From Verrucomicrobiota bacterium (GTDB lineage Bacteria > Verrucomicrobiota > Verrucomicrobiia > Limisphaerales > UBA8199): DNA of 32,035 nucleotides. The translations under genes were made by a program, and so were the position numbers. Location of the stretch: positions 1 through 32,035 of the forward strand of contig JARKQH010000030.1 in the NCBI GenBank assembly GCA_029974925.1. The letters are read 5' to 3'. The number at the start of each line of letters is the position of its first letter. The stretch's first letter is position 1. Below the pieces are notes generated by a model. It worked only from the letters and a program-made list of their open reading frames with translations. It was not told the DNA's origin and made no database searches. Shown here one piece after another: positions 7,221 through 17,200 of this stretch.

Positions 7221-10200
7221 GGGGTGAGCAAACGGTAATACCGTTGAGGTTCGGCGGGATGGACCGGCAGGAGCGTTTGGAAGGAGCCGTCGGGGTTAAA
7301 AAGATTGGTAAGCATGGGCTGCCAGAAGGGCGGTGGCGCCGCCGGATTGGTCGTGGAAAGGACTTGAAACAGGCCGCCGGGAGGCCCGTGGGTTCCGTTG
7401 AGCATGAGGGAGTTGGCGACGCGGCCGACGGACGTGATGCGCGGCGGCTGCGAGGCAAAGATGCCGTTGACCGTGCGGAAGCTGAGCTGGCTTCCACTCC
7501 AGAGGGGCAGCCCGCGGGCACTCAGGGCGTTGGCAGCAGTGAGAATGGCGGTGCCCCCATTCATGGCGCCGGAATTCCAAGTGAGCCGGTAAACCGGTCC
7601 GTTGGTTGTGGCGAGCAGGGAGATCGAGGAGGGCTGGCTGGCGAGGGTGCCGCGGCCGGGGCCGGCAAGCGTGAAGTTCGCCGGATCAAAGACTCCGCCC
7701 GAAGGCAGCATGGGCTGGTTGAAGCGCACATCCAGCTCGCGGGCCGAGACGGCGGTGACGGCGGCCAGATAAGGGCTGGCTTCGGCGGCAAACGCATCAA
7801 TCGCCATGACCGAACCGGGCGTGTCCGTGGGGTCCAGCCGCCATTGGATGACCACGCCCTGGTAAGCCGCGCACTGGCCCATGTCCACCACGTAATCGCG
7901 CAGGAGCCCATCGGCGATGAGGGGGAAGAAGACCGACTTGGACTCGGTGAAGGTGGCATCGGTTTCGAGCCGGAAGAACACCTGAGCCCAATGGCCCGCG
8001 GTCTGGCTCATGCGGACACGCACCCAGCGCCGCTCGCGCGTGTTGACCCACGTGGGGGGGCTTTCGGCCCGGGGGTCCGCGCCGCTGGAGACGCCCACCA
8101 GCGCGCCGCCGCTGGCAGCGAAGCCGTCCCACTGGCTGGCGCTGCCCCACCCTTCGACGGAACTGGTGAAATCCCACTGTCGCGGCCGCGCGTTCACCAC
8201 CGCGTAGGAGGTGCCGGTGCGGGTGGCCGCCCCGCCGGTGTAGCTGATCCAGCGGGTCACGTCATTGTAGATGGCCGGGGTGCCGACGGAGTTGGGGGCG
8301 CCGCGGTAAACCCCGTTGTTGCTGAACGAGCCGCTGTTGCCGGCGCTGGCTCGCAGTTCGCTGTTTTGCCCGCTGTCCTTCGGGTTGCGGCAGTTGTTCC
8401 AGAACGTGTTGCTGTTCATGACGAAGGCCTGGTTGCCCCCGCCGGAGTTGATGAGCAGCATGCCCGAGCCGTCGTTGTCGCGCACGACGTTGTTGAGGAA
8501 CCACACGTTTTCGGTGTTGCCCTCGTAATCGAAACCGCAGCCGTCGTTGCCGCTGCCGTTCCGTTGGTTGCCGGCGAACTCACAGTTTTCGATGACCACG
8601 TTCCGGCTGTGCTGGATGAAACCGCCCGTGGTGCCGGTGGCATAAAAACCGGCGCCGCCCCGCCAGGTGTCCACGCGCCGGACGGCGCCGCCATCCACGT
8701 AAAACAACGCGAACGACCCGTTTTCGCAGCCGGTGACCCAGGAATCCTCGAAGCGGAAGTTGGTAAAGCGGCTGCGGTAAATGGCGGGATAATAGAAATT
8801 CATGCCCAGGCCGGTGCTGCAATCCTCGAATCCGCAGTGCGTGACCGAGAAGTCATCGAGAATCCGGGTGAACTCCGAGGGCCAGGGGCCGCCGGGTGGG
8901 GCCGGGACGGTCCCGCCCAGCCAGATGCCCGCCCCCCAGGAAAGCTCATAAGGCGGGGGCACGGTGATGCTGCCGTCAGGCGCACTCCACACCGCGTTCA
9001 TGTTCTGGAAGTGACACGCGGTCACCTGCACATCGCGGTTGTTGAACATGGGCCCGGTCCCGTCGGTGTTGCCGCCGCTGAACCGCAGGTAGAGGCCCAC
9101 CTTGGCATCCCTGCAGTGCAGGGATTGGATGCGGACGTGCGAAGGGTTTTCCCAAACAACGCACGCGGCGTTGGTCCGGTTCAGTCCGGTGAGGACCGGA
9201 CTGGGGCCCTCGCCATAGGCGCTGAGTGTGATGGGACTCCCCGGCGCGCCTTTGCCGGTCAGCCGCAGTTGGCCTGGGTTCCACGTGTCGCCCCGTTTGA
9301 GCAGCACGGCGGAGCCGGGCCCCAGCGTGAGGCCGTCGAGGTTTGTAAATGTCGCCCAAGGCTGGGACGGCGTGCGACCGGAATTGAAATCGCTGCCACT
9401 GCTGGAACTGAGGTAGTAAACCGGAGGGCTGGCAGCGCCCGAAGCGACCACCGTCGGGCTGGGTCCCCAGGGCGCGGCCGGAGCCAGCCGGATGTAATCC
9501 ACTTCCGCAAACTCACCGGCGGCCGCGGCAAAGAAGGGGACAAAGGCTTCCTGCGGAAAGTTGAGCGTGGCTCCCCCACCCGCCCCCCAAGGGTTCCCAT
9601 ACAGGGGCGTACCGCTCAGGTTCAGGACAAGTTCAAGCAAGCTGCCGTTCGCGGCCATGCCGCTCTGGAAACCGCCGGCAGCGTAATTGGCGGGGTTGCT
9701 GAAATAATTCCAGCCAAACAGATTCGGCTGGCTGGCGGTGACCACTCGAAAGCGGGAGACCAGGCGCGTGAAATGCCCGGAGTCTATGTTTCGGAAAGGA
9801 CGGGACATGGCGACGCTGCCGGCCGCAGTTGACTCGAGCCGCAGGAGGCCCGGGGCGCCCGGTGTCAGCACGGTGCGGCTGTTGCCCTGCCACTCGGCCC
9901 AATCGCCCGCGGTGTCGAAGCCCCAATCAAAGAGCTCGGACAGGCGGATGAAATCAATTTCGATGGCATCGCCAACCGCCGTGTTCGGGACGTAGAAACT
10001 GATGCTGAGGGGAGGGGACCCATCCCCCCAGCAGGTGGCGGCCCCGGCGTGGTCAATCCCCAAATCAAACATCAGCGTCTGGAAGGCGGTCGTCGGCGCC
10101 CAAGTGAAAGTGTTGAGAATGGCCGAACTGCGGTCGTCTCCGCCGCCCGCCACCCCGTTGGGACCGGCGCTTTGCAGCACCAGGCTGCCGGTCCGGCTGG

Positions 10201-10660
10201 CGGCGCCGTGAAACCTCAGGCGAATTTCCAGCACGCGGGAGAGGGTCCGGACAAGGCCATCGCCATAAAGCGTGAGGGACAGGTCCGTGCCGGTGGAGTT
10301 GGTCATCCGCAACGTGCCGCCGGCCACAACCAGCGCATCGCCGGCCAGCGCGCCCCAGGCCTCGGAGTCGCCGAGAGTGTTGAAGTGCCACACCTGCGAG
10401 GCGGTGACATAAAAGGCGTCGCCGGCCGCGGCACTCTGGTTGGGGATGTTGAACTGGCCATGGGCGGTTGTCGGGAAGGAACCCACCGACGCCCCATTCT
10501 TGAACAGTTCCACCGAGGCAAACGGGGGAGCCCCGCCTCCCGTGACGGTGATCACCGGTCCGGTGCCAATCGGGTCCAGAAAGAGGGTCTGCGCTGCGCC
10601 AGCCCAGGCCAGGGCCAGGCAGCATCCGCCCACCCAGAACCTGGGAAGAACACCAGTCAT
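7217..10660 (-). CDS. Exported right-handed parallel beta-helix protein (pectate lyase-like)
   Basis: I place the start at ATG 10660, where the product begins with a signal peptide (MTGVLPRFWVGGCCLALAWAGAAQ-type, cleavage near residue 24), giving 1147 aa. The frame is open 52 codons further upstream, but that stretch contains the operator-like palindrome at 10724-10745 and looks non-coding. Two jelly-roll modules precede the helix: WHFNTLGDSEAWG and WGFDTAGDWAEW. The beta-helix spans about residues 415-800 and opens with YYLSSSSGSDFNSGRTPSQPW, a common opening in PL9-like and other polysaccharide-acting beta-helices. A third jelly-roll (WDFTSSVEGWG), an Ig-like domain and a tail ending YYRLLTP follow. 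No catalytic residue can be assigned. It is probably secreted and glycan-directed, and it is translationally coupled to the glycosidase downstream. Confidence 0.72.
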   Translation of the reverse strand: MTGVLPRFWVGGCCLALAWAGAAQTLFLDPIGTGPVITVTGGGAPPFASVELFKNGASVGSFPTTAHGQFNIPNQSAAAGDAFYVTASQVWHFNTLGDSEAWGALAGDALVVAGGTLRMTNSTGTDLSLTLYGDGLVRTLSRVLEIRLRFHGAASRTGSLVLQSAGPNGVAGGGDDRSSAILNTFTWAPTTAFQTLMFDLGIDHAGAATCWGDGSPPLSISFYVPNTAVGDAIEIDFIRLSELFDWGFDTAGDWAEWQGNSRTVLTPGAPGLLRLESTAAGSVAMSRPFRNIDSGHFTRLVSRFRVVTASQPNLFGWNYFSNPANYAAGGFQSGMAANGSLLELVLNLSGTPLYGNPWGAGGGATLNFPQEAFVPFFAAAAGEFAEVDYIRLAPAAPWGPSPTVVASGAASPPVYYLSSSSGSDFNSGRTPSQPWATFTNLDGLTLGPGSAVLLKRGDTWNPGQLRLTGKGAPGSPITLSAYGEGPSPVLTGLNRTNAACVVWENPSHVRIQSLHCRDAKVGLYLRFSGGNTDGTGPMFNNRDVQVTACHFQNMNAVWSAPDGSITVPPPYELSWGAGIWLGGTVPAPPGGPWPSEFTRILDDFSVTHCGFEDCSTGLGMNFYYPAIYRSRFTNFRFEDSWVTGCENGSFALFYVDGGAVRRVDTWRGGAGFYATGTTGGFIQHSRNVVIENCEFAGNQRNGSGNDGCGFDYEGNTENVWFLNNVVRDNDGSGMLLINSGGGNQAFVMNSNTFWNNCRNPKDSGQNSELRASAGNSGSFSNNGVYRGAPNSVGTPAIYNDVTRWISYTGGAATRTGTSYAVVNARPRQWDFTSSVEGWGSASQWDGFAASGGALVGVSSGADPRAESPPTWVNTRERRWVRVRMSQTAGHWAQVFFRLETDATFTESKSVFFPLIADGLLRDYVVDMGQCAAYQGVVIQWRLDPTDTPGSVMAIDAFAAEASPYLAAVTAVSARELDVRFNQPMLPSGGVFDPANFTLAGPGRGTLASQPSSISLLATTNGPVYRLTWNSGAMNGGTAILTAANALSARGLPLWSGSQLSFRTVNGIFASQPPRITSVGRVANSLMLNGTHGPPGGLFQVLSTTNPAAPPPFWQPMLTNLFNPDGSFQTLLPVHPAEPQRYYRLLTP

Positions 10661-10723
10661 GGTCGCATGACAGGAACTACTGCTTTGTGCTGCGAGCAAG
10701 GTAATCCGGCCAGCCCTTCTTTC

Positions 10724-10745
10724 AATACCCGCAAATGAGTGTATT
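10724..10745 (-). promoter_or_regulatory. 22-bp operator-like palindrome, copy A
   Basis: On the - strand the arms are AATACACTC and GCGGGTATT around ATTT. The site lies 64 bp upstream of the beta-helix ATG. Copy B (24768-24789) shares both the palindrome and the flanks: CCCCCGTT, two variable bases, then GCTC before the left arm. The TAC...GTA ends resemble opposed NarL-type half-sites, which fits the LuxR regulator encoded in this window. Binding is inferred. Confidence 0.55.
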
Positions 10746-10828
10746 GAGCCGAACGGGGGGCGCCGCGGGGCGGGCCGTTGCAGCCGCGCCCCAAGGCCCG
10801 TCACGCCCGTGCCCAACCGCCGTCCGGA

Positions 10829-10862
10829 ACCCGAGCCACCGGGGGAGCGGCGTGGCTTGGGT
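10829..10862 (-). terminator. Hairpin after the carbon-nitrogen hydrolase gene
   Basis: ACCCGAGCCAC (10829-10839) and GTGGCTTGGGT (10852-10862) form an 11-bp stem around a 12-nt loop, starting 23 bp beyond the stop codon. One pair is mismatched in the - strand transcript. No U-tract follows, so it may be a Rho-independent terminator of low efficiency or an mRNA 3'-end stabiliser. It separates the metallohydrolase run from the beta-helix unit. Confidence 0.38.
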
Positions 10863-10885
10863 GGACCGACGAGGGGTTTGGAGTC

Positions 10886-11908
10886 TCAGTGGGCGGCGGC
10901 AGCCGGTGAAGGATAGGCGAAGGGCTTGAGCTGGGGATACGCTTTCCAAGGCTCCCATCTTTCCACCAGCGTTTGATAGGCTTCCGGCCGGCGCTGATGG
11001 AACATGCGGTTGTTAAGGCGCTGCGTTCGCAACTGCGCCAGGTTCAAGGTGGCGGTGATCAGCGCCTCGGAGCCCAACACCGGCGCCACGGCGTCCAGCT
11101 TCCAACCGGGGTAGGAGCAAATGGCCGAACCACAGCCGTGGGACGAGTTGGCGGCGACCACATGGGTGCAGGTGATGAAACTGGCGGCCTGGATGATGTG
11201 GGGTTCCACCATGCCGCCGCGCGAGTTGACCCACACCAGCACTTCGGCCCCGCGCAGGGACGGCATTTGAAAACTCTCAAAGAAGTAGCCGTCGTAACAG
11301 GTGAGCAGTCCCACGCGGCCAAAGTCCAGCTCGACCAGTCCGTTTTCCGCTCCCAGGACCATCGTGTTCTCGCCCCGCTCGCCCGGCTCGGGCGGCCAGA
11401 AATACGGGGAAGACGCCCCCACTGCGGCGTGCATCTTGCGGTGTTTGCCAGCGATTTTGCCCTCCCGAGCAACCACCAGGACGGTGTTGGCGTAGGTGCC
11501 CGGCTCGGGCGGATGTTGCAGCACCGTGCCCGGCAGCCGTTCCCAGCCTCCGACAATCACGTTCAGGTCATGGCGTTTGGCTTCCCGGCACAGCTTGTCC
11601 GTCAGCCGGTCGGGCAGATAAAAGTCCCCCAGGAGATATTCCGGGAATACGAGCAAGTCCGCCTTTTCCCCGGCGGCGCGTTTCATCCAGGGAATCAACG
11701 CGTCCACGGTGTCTTCGCCGGGTTTCAGCGCCTCGGCTTTGAGGGTCATTTGGGCCACAGCCACCCGCACCGAGTCTTTGAACTGCCGGAGGGGCGGCAC
11801 CGCCCGGGGCGGGGCGGAGGCGGGGCTGGCGGCGGCGGCAGGAAGAGCGCCGGCGCACAGACTGAGGATGCACAGGTTGAGGAGGGGAAGCTTTTGGATG
11901 TTCATCAT
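10886..11908 (-). CDS. Exported carbon-nitrogen hydrolase (nitrilase superfamily)
   Basis: The start at ATG 11908 (MMNIQKLPLLNLCILSLCAG) gives a signal peptide and a 340-aa protein. The longer open frame upstream runs back into the preceding metallohydrolase gene and is not used. The nitrilase-superfamily triad is visible: E90 in FPEYLLG, K158 in KHRKMH and C204 in LTCYDGYF. Members hydrolyse amides, N-carbamoyl compounds or nitriles, usually in the cytoplasm; an exported form is less common. ATG 11905 is an alternative start. It lies 22 bp after the upstream metallohydrolase gene and is the last gene before a hairpin, so it is probably the end of a polycistronic unit. It may act on an amide or carbamoyl product of the neighbouring enzymes, but that is inference. 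Confidence 0.85.
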   Translation of the reverse strand: MMNIQKLPLLNLCILSLCAGALPAAAASPASAPPRAVPPLRQFKDSVRVAVAQMTLKAEALKPGEDTVDALIPWMKRAAGEKADLLVFPEYLLGDFYLPDRLTDKLCREAKRHDLNVIVGGWERLPGTVLQHPPEPGTYANTVLVVAREGKIAGKHRKMHAAVGASSPYFWPPEPGERGENTMVLGAENGLVELDFGRVGLLTCYDGYFFESFQMPSLRGAEVLVWVNSRGGMVEPHIIQAASFITCTHVVAANSSHGCGSAICSYPGWKLDAVAPVLGSEALITATLNLAQLRTQRLNNRMFHQRRPEAYQTLVERWEPWKAYPQLKPFAYPSPAAAAH

Positions 11909-11930
11909 AAGGAATAAAGCGGATAAAGCC

Positions 11931-14222
11931 CTAACGCTTCGGAGGCGCGAGCGCCTCGCCGGCCGCCCCCGGATGTGGGCGCGGCGTCCGGGCGGCGCGT
12001 TCCGAGTCGAGCGTGGCCAACAGGCCTGTGTACACCTGCCGGGTCGTTTCAATTCGACGGCGAATCTGGACCGCTTGCTCCGCGGGCCAGCGGTTCCAGT
12101 AATCAAGCGGCTGCCGCGCCGTGGACATGACGCGCACCGCCTCGGCGACGGCAGTCTCGATCTCATCCAGCACCGCGAGTTGTTTCTGAATCAGCATGGC
12201 AGCCTGGGTCACGTCCCAAAAGCGAAAACCGTCGCGGAGCACATAAACCGGGGTGGAATGCGCCTCCGACCCATCCTGCCCCGTGGCGTGAGCCGCCAGC
12301 CAGCAGCCGAACCCGCCGTCCACTTTCGCCTCGAGGCGCAGCTCGGTTTCCTCGGCGGACGAGGCTTCAACCTCACGCAGGACCCGGCCAAATTGCACCA
12401 GGCGCAACTTCGCCGGAGCGGAAGCGCCGGGCCGGCCCCAGGCCCGGGCCTTGACCCGCACCGGCCGGCCCGGCTTGAGCCGGACCTCGTCCCCGGGGAG
12501 GGCATTGTCCACGGTGAATTCCAGCATCGGGCCGGTGGTGACAAACGTGTGGCCGCGCCGGAGCGCCTCGAACCAGCGGTCCGGCGTGAATTCGCGGCGG
12601 CCGCACCAGGCATAGAGCCTCACACAGCCCACCGTGCCCCCGTAGGGGGTGTCACTGCCGGCGCTGGCCGTCATTTTGAACCCGAGATTGAGGAAATCGT
12701 AAAAGAGGTCCAGTCCCAGTTTGGTCTGCAGGATGCTGTTGAAATCCACGATGTTCATGGGCGTGAACAGCGCCATCTGGCGCTCCGTGAAGAGGGTTTT
12801 GACTTCACTGTTGCCAACGTGGGTGTGGCCGTACAGGCCGCCCTGGCGGTGAATTTCCTCCGCGATCCAGTCGTTGAGGTAGTAGCGGTCCAGATCGCGC
12901 ACCTTGGCACGCAGGTTCAAACCGATGGCATGACCGAGTTGCGAGCGCGGGTCCTCCTGGCCGGGCACCAGCCAGTGGAGGCCGTCCCGCACGCGGAACT
13001 CGGGGCCGAAACCCCGCTGGGCATACCAGGTGCGCATCTCGTTGCCCATTTCCAGCACGTTGGACACATGGATATCCGCCGCGCGGGTAAAGGCCATCAA
13101 CCGGTCCGCATCTTCGCTGCTCATCAAGCGCGAATGCACGTGGTCATCGCCCGAATACCAGCCCCGGCGCGGCATGTGCACCCATCGCCGCAACCGAACC
13201 GTCTTGCGCGTCCAGCCTCCCGGTTCGATCCGGAGGCGCTCCCGCACCGGCTCGTACTCCAACCCGTGGAGAACATGAATTTCGTACTCGCCGGCGGGCA
13301 GGGGCATCTCAAAAGCCTTGGGCACCACCCAATAGCGCCCTTGAAAAGGCCCGGGAATATAAACCATGTAGCCGCGGCCGGGTCCATAAATGGGCAGGCC
13401 CGTGACGGCATTCATCATTTCACGCAGGTCGCACGCGCCGGCAGGCTCGATCAAGCGCTGGCTGGCGCGCGCCGTGAGGCGCAGCAGCACGGGCGTCGGC
13501 CGTCCGTTCTCATCCAGGACCGCCAAAGCCAGTTGACCGGAGGGGCGGAAGACAAACTTGAGGGCGTGCCGATACCCCGGGCTGCCCGCTCGGTCGCTTT
13601 GAAAGACAAGGTGAGTCACCGCCTGATCCGTGCGCGTGTGCTCCAAGCGGAGCAATACATACGTTGTGCCGCGGGCACCAATGGGAATCGTGCAGGCCTG
13701 CGGGTCCCGTTCGCCGGTCAGGTCCATGTCGTGCACCACGAACCGGACCGCCCCGTCTCCCGTGACGACTTTTAAGAGCACGAGATTGAACTGCTGATCC
13801 ACCTCGACCGGCGAGTCGGGGTTATGCGCCGGCCGGCCCGGCTGAAAGTCGAGGGCCACAACGTCGGGCAACTGCTCGATGAGACGCAGCAGGTGGGCGT
13901 CGGCGCGCCAGCGGTAATACTCGGCGTCTTTCGGGTCGAGCCCCTGCGCCTGGCCCGCTCGAATTTGCTCTGCCAGCCGCAGGCTGCCGCCGAGCTCGTC
14001 CAGCGTCCGCATTTGTTCAGCGTCCAACTTGTTCCGATAGGTTTCCAGCAACACACGGGCAAAATGCTCCGCGCCCGGCAACGGGGGTTGCACGCGGGCC
14101 AGGTCCGCGGCCGTGGGCTTGGGGACATCCACGCCGTGGGCGAACAGCAGCACGGCCGTTCCTGGCAGGGCCAGCCAGCACACCGCCAGCCACGTCAACC
14201 GGACTGAGGAATTGCCTTTCAT
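11931..14222 (-). CDS. Exported CehA/McbA-family (PHP-like) metallohydrolase
   Basis: ATG 14222 (MKGNSSVRLTWLAVCW) is preferred over TTG 14231. It gives a 763-aa protein with a signal peptide and mature start near AHGVD. The N-terminal half contains beta-rich modules (NPDSPVE, PAGEYEIHVLHGLEYEP). The PHP-like metal-binding domain follows: D360-H361-x-H363 in SGDDHVH, H466 and H468 in YGHTHVG, and D524 in SAGSDTPY. This set is consistent with a di- or tri-metal hydrolase. CehA itself is known as a carbaryl (carbamate ester) hydrolase; the natural substrate here is unknown. FVTTGPML near the domain's end is shared with the other three paralogues in the window. Its closest relative here is the 29519-31858 product, along the whole length. 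Confidence 0.8.
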   Translation of the reverse strand: MKGNSSVRLTWLAVCWLALPGTAVLLFAHGVDVPKPTAADLARVQPPLPGAEHFARVLLETYRNKLDAEQMRTLDELGGSLRLAEQIRAGQAQGLDPKDAEYYRWRADAHLLRLIEQLPDVVALDFQPGRPAHNPDSPVEVDQQFNLVLLKVVTGDGAVRFVVHDMDLTGERDPQACTIPIGARGTTYVLLRLEHTRTDQAVTHLVFQSDRAGSPGYRHALKFVFRPSGQLALAVLDENGRPTPVLLRLTARASQRLIEPAGACDLREMMNAVTGLPIYGPGRGYMVYIPGPFQGRYWVVPKAFEMPLPAGEYEIHVLHGLEYEPVRERLRIEPGGWTRKTVRLRRWVHMPRRGWYSGDDHVHSRLMSSEDADRLMAFTRAADIHVSNVLEMGNEMRTWYAQRGFGPEFRVRDGLHWLVPGQEDPRSQLGHAIGLNLRAKVRDLDRYYLNDWIAEEIHRQGGLYGHTHVGNSEVKTLFTERQMALFTPMNIVDFNSILQTKLGLDLFYDFLNLGFKMTASAGSDTPYGGTVGCVRLYAWCGRREFTPDRWFEALRRGHTFVTTGPMLEFTVDNALPGDEVRLKPGRPVRVKARAWGRPGASAPAKLRLVQFGRVLREVEASSAEETELRLEAKVDGGFGCWLAAHATGQDGSEAHSTPVYVLRDGFRFWDVTQAAMLIQKQLAVLDEIETAVAEAVRVMSTARQPLDYWNRWPAEQAVQIRRRIETTRQVYTGLLATLDSERAARTPRPHPGAAGEALAPPKR

Positions 14223-14255
14223 GGGGGTCAAAAGCGGATGGGCGAACGCCGGGCT

Positions 14256-17200
14256 CTATGGGGCATTGGCCCTGGCGGCCCGGTCCAGCCAGAATTGTTC
14301 AGTCTCGCGATAAACTTGAAGCACTTCCCGTTGCTGTTGCGGGTCCGGCAGGGCGATTTGCGCGATGCGTTGGCGCGTCCAGTCCAGAAAAAAGGCCGCG
14401 GCGGCCGGGCTCGAGCGGTTTGGCCGGTCCTTCACTTCCACGTAGAACGGTCCCGTCGAGGCAAAGCGAAAGGTTTGGGGGACGTCCGCGATGGCGCGCA
14501 CCAAAAACCAGCCACTCTCCGCCAGCCGCAGCCGCCCCAAGTCTTGCACCGCCGCGTCGGAACGAAACGGCACCCGGCGCGCAACCACGCCGTTGTGAAT
14601 GATCTCGAGGTGGCTCACCGGGTCGCGGGAACTGAGCCGCGCCTCGAGGTCAACCTCCAACCCGCCATGCTCGCCCCGGAAGACTTCGCCCGGCAGGCGT
14701 CCATTGGCGCGGCAGCGAAGCAACGGGCCGTTCGAAACGAACACCCGCCCGGCGCGCAGGCCGTCCCACCATTTTTCCCAGGTCAGCCCGCCGTCCACTT
14801 GAACATACACGCGGTTGTAACCCAGGGGGTTGGGCAGCACGCCGCTGGCGCTGCCGGCGCTGGGCGGCAGCCGGAAACCGGCATTCAAAATGTGGTGGTA
14901 AATTTCCTGCGACCAATGGCCGTTGCCGTGAGGCGGCGGGTATTTTGCGCGGTCGCGCGGCTTGCCCCAGGCTTCATTGTCGAGCATGCCCTCACGCTGC
15001 TGGTGGTTGTTGGCCAGGCCGACGGAGTCTCCCACACCCGCCGCCAGCCACGCCGGCACGTCCCACCAGAACGGCTTCTCAATGTCAATCCAGGCCCCCG
15101 CCTGCCGCCGAATCTGCCGGGCATAAACCAGCGAATGCGGGTAATGCCGGGTCGCGCCGGTGATGTCGAAGGGCCGCGGCAGGTTGAAATAGAGCAGGGC
15201 GCCGCCGTCGCGCTCATCCTCTCCCGCCAGGAGGTGGACAAACCGTTGGTCCGCGAACCGCCGCAGGGGCTGCTCGGGCAACGGTCCGCCGGCCCACACG
15301 TTTTGCTGGTTCCACCACGTCGTGAATTGCGCGAGGTGCAGGTCCTCGGCCGCCAGCAAAAGTTCCGCCTCGGCCGGGTCGCGATGCACATGCAAATCGC
15401 CACTCCACCACCCCTCCGCCGCCAGATGAGCAATGCGAGGCAGGATATTGGTCAGCAACAATCCGGAACCCGCCCGGACACTGAAGTCGCCCGTCGCCGC
15501 CCGGTATTCCGGGCCGCGCTCGATTTCAAAGCGGTAGTCGCCGGGCGCCAGCTCCAGCTCCACGCGACCGGCGCAAACGAAATGGTCGTGCCAGAACGGC
15601 AATCCGGGGGCCTTGACGGGCTGGCCGGCGGCATCCTTGAGGTGAACGCGGGCCGCCAGAGGCTGGGCGCTGCCTTGCTCCTGAATCGTGATGCCCACCC
15701 GTCCGGTCCGCGGTTCCCCGGCCCGCCTCCAGGATTGCTGGTCCGCCCGATAGCGCCGCAGCAACTCGTCCGGGTTGTTGGGCAGCAGATAAATTTTCCC
15801 CCGCCAGGTAAAGGAACCGCCGGGCGGGATTTCCGGACTGAAGCCGGTGCCGGTGTGGAGGCAGGGGTTGCCGCAGTTGCTCATCAACGCCGCCGGTTCG
15901 ACGCTCCAGGTGTATCCGACCAGCCACTTGCCGTTGCGGCTCACCGCGCCCATCAGGTTCTCGGTATGATGCTGGTCAATCCGCCACCAGGTGGGACTGA
16001 TGCGCGGCAGGTCGGTGGTTTGCGCCGCCTCTTTGCGCAAGGAAAGGAACCAGGGCTGGCGCCCCACTTGAGCCGCCGTCGGAGTCGCTTTGTCGAACGA
16101 AGTCCATTCTCCGTCAAGCACGGCGTAAATCATGCCGGGGTCCCACCGGGCGTTGAGCTCGGGACAGTCGTTCAGCGCGAGGCAGCAATTGGCCTCCACG
16201 CGCGCGAGGGGCCGCGGGCGGCGGTTCTCGACGGTGAACTCCAGGAGCACTTCGTCTCCCAGCGGCGTGGCAGCCCCCATCAGGCGCAAGCCGTCCGGGG
16301 TGACAAAATCATAGTGCAGGCGGCCGGTTTGCGGATGCTGCTGCCATTGGGGAAACGGGTCCCACTCCGCCAGCGGGGTGACCGCGCTGGAATAGTGGTC
16401 CAGGAAATGGAAGCCGGCGGAGGAGCGGAGGACCTCGGGGAAGCGCAGCTCGATGGGGCCGGTCATCCACGGCGCCTGCACCCGGAACGCCAGCCGGCTC
16501 AAGTCCTGCCCCTCGCGCATGCCCGCCTGGCGGGGAATGGCTTTTTCCACCGTCACCGGCCGGAGCACGACACCCGCGGATGGCGAAGGCTGCGGGGCGG
16601 GGGGCCGGCCTTCCGGTCTGGCAGGCCGTTGTCCGTGGGCCGCCAGCAATCGCCGGTAGGCTTCGATGCCGCTGCGGACATGGCTCACGGCTTCCTCGCG
16701 CTGGGCATCGGTGGCAAAGACCCCGTGCTGCGCCAGGTCCTCGGCATGGCGGGTCATGCGGCGGATCCATTCCTCGGCGGCGGCGGGGGTGAAGCGCGGC
16801 TGTCCGTCCACGTGCACATAAATGGCGCTGGTGTGGGCGGCGTGGGGATTGGTCTCCGGCCCGCTGAGCGGAGCGAACTGCTCGTTTTGAGAGCAGCGCG
16901 CCACGATCCAGCGCGGTTCGCCGGCCGCCAGTTCAAAGTCCAGTTCCGCCTCGGAGTTGGGGGTCCGCTTCTCCGCCAGCACCCGGCCGTTCGACACGAT
17001 CTGCAGCGTGCCGATCGGAAATCGCGAGACGGCGCGCGCCCGGATGCGCAGCGGCGTGGCGGGTTGCTCCTCGAGCACGTCGCCCACGTCGTGGCCGTTG
17101 ACGTCGAGAAACAGGAGCGGGCCGCTGGTGGTGAACGTGCGGTTCGAGCGGATGCCGTCAATCCAGCGGCCGTAGGTGAAGGGCATTTCGGTCTTGACAT

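Noticed and set aside
4713-9832. Long + strand frames at 4713-7238 and 7202-9832
   Set aside because: Both are opposite the glycosidase-like and beta-helix genes and contain no recognisable motif, only GC-codon shadows.
10661-10816. 52-codon N-terminal extension of the beta-helix protein
   Set aside because: It covers the palindrome and lacks export features; ATG 10660 begins a clear signal peptide. The equal length of this extended frame and the next one (1199 codons each) is therefore a coincidence.
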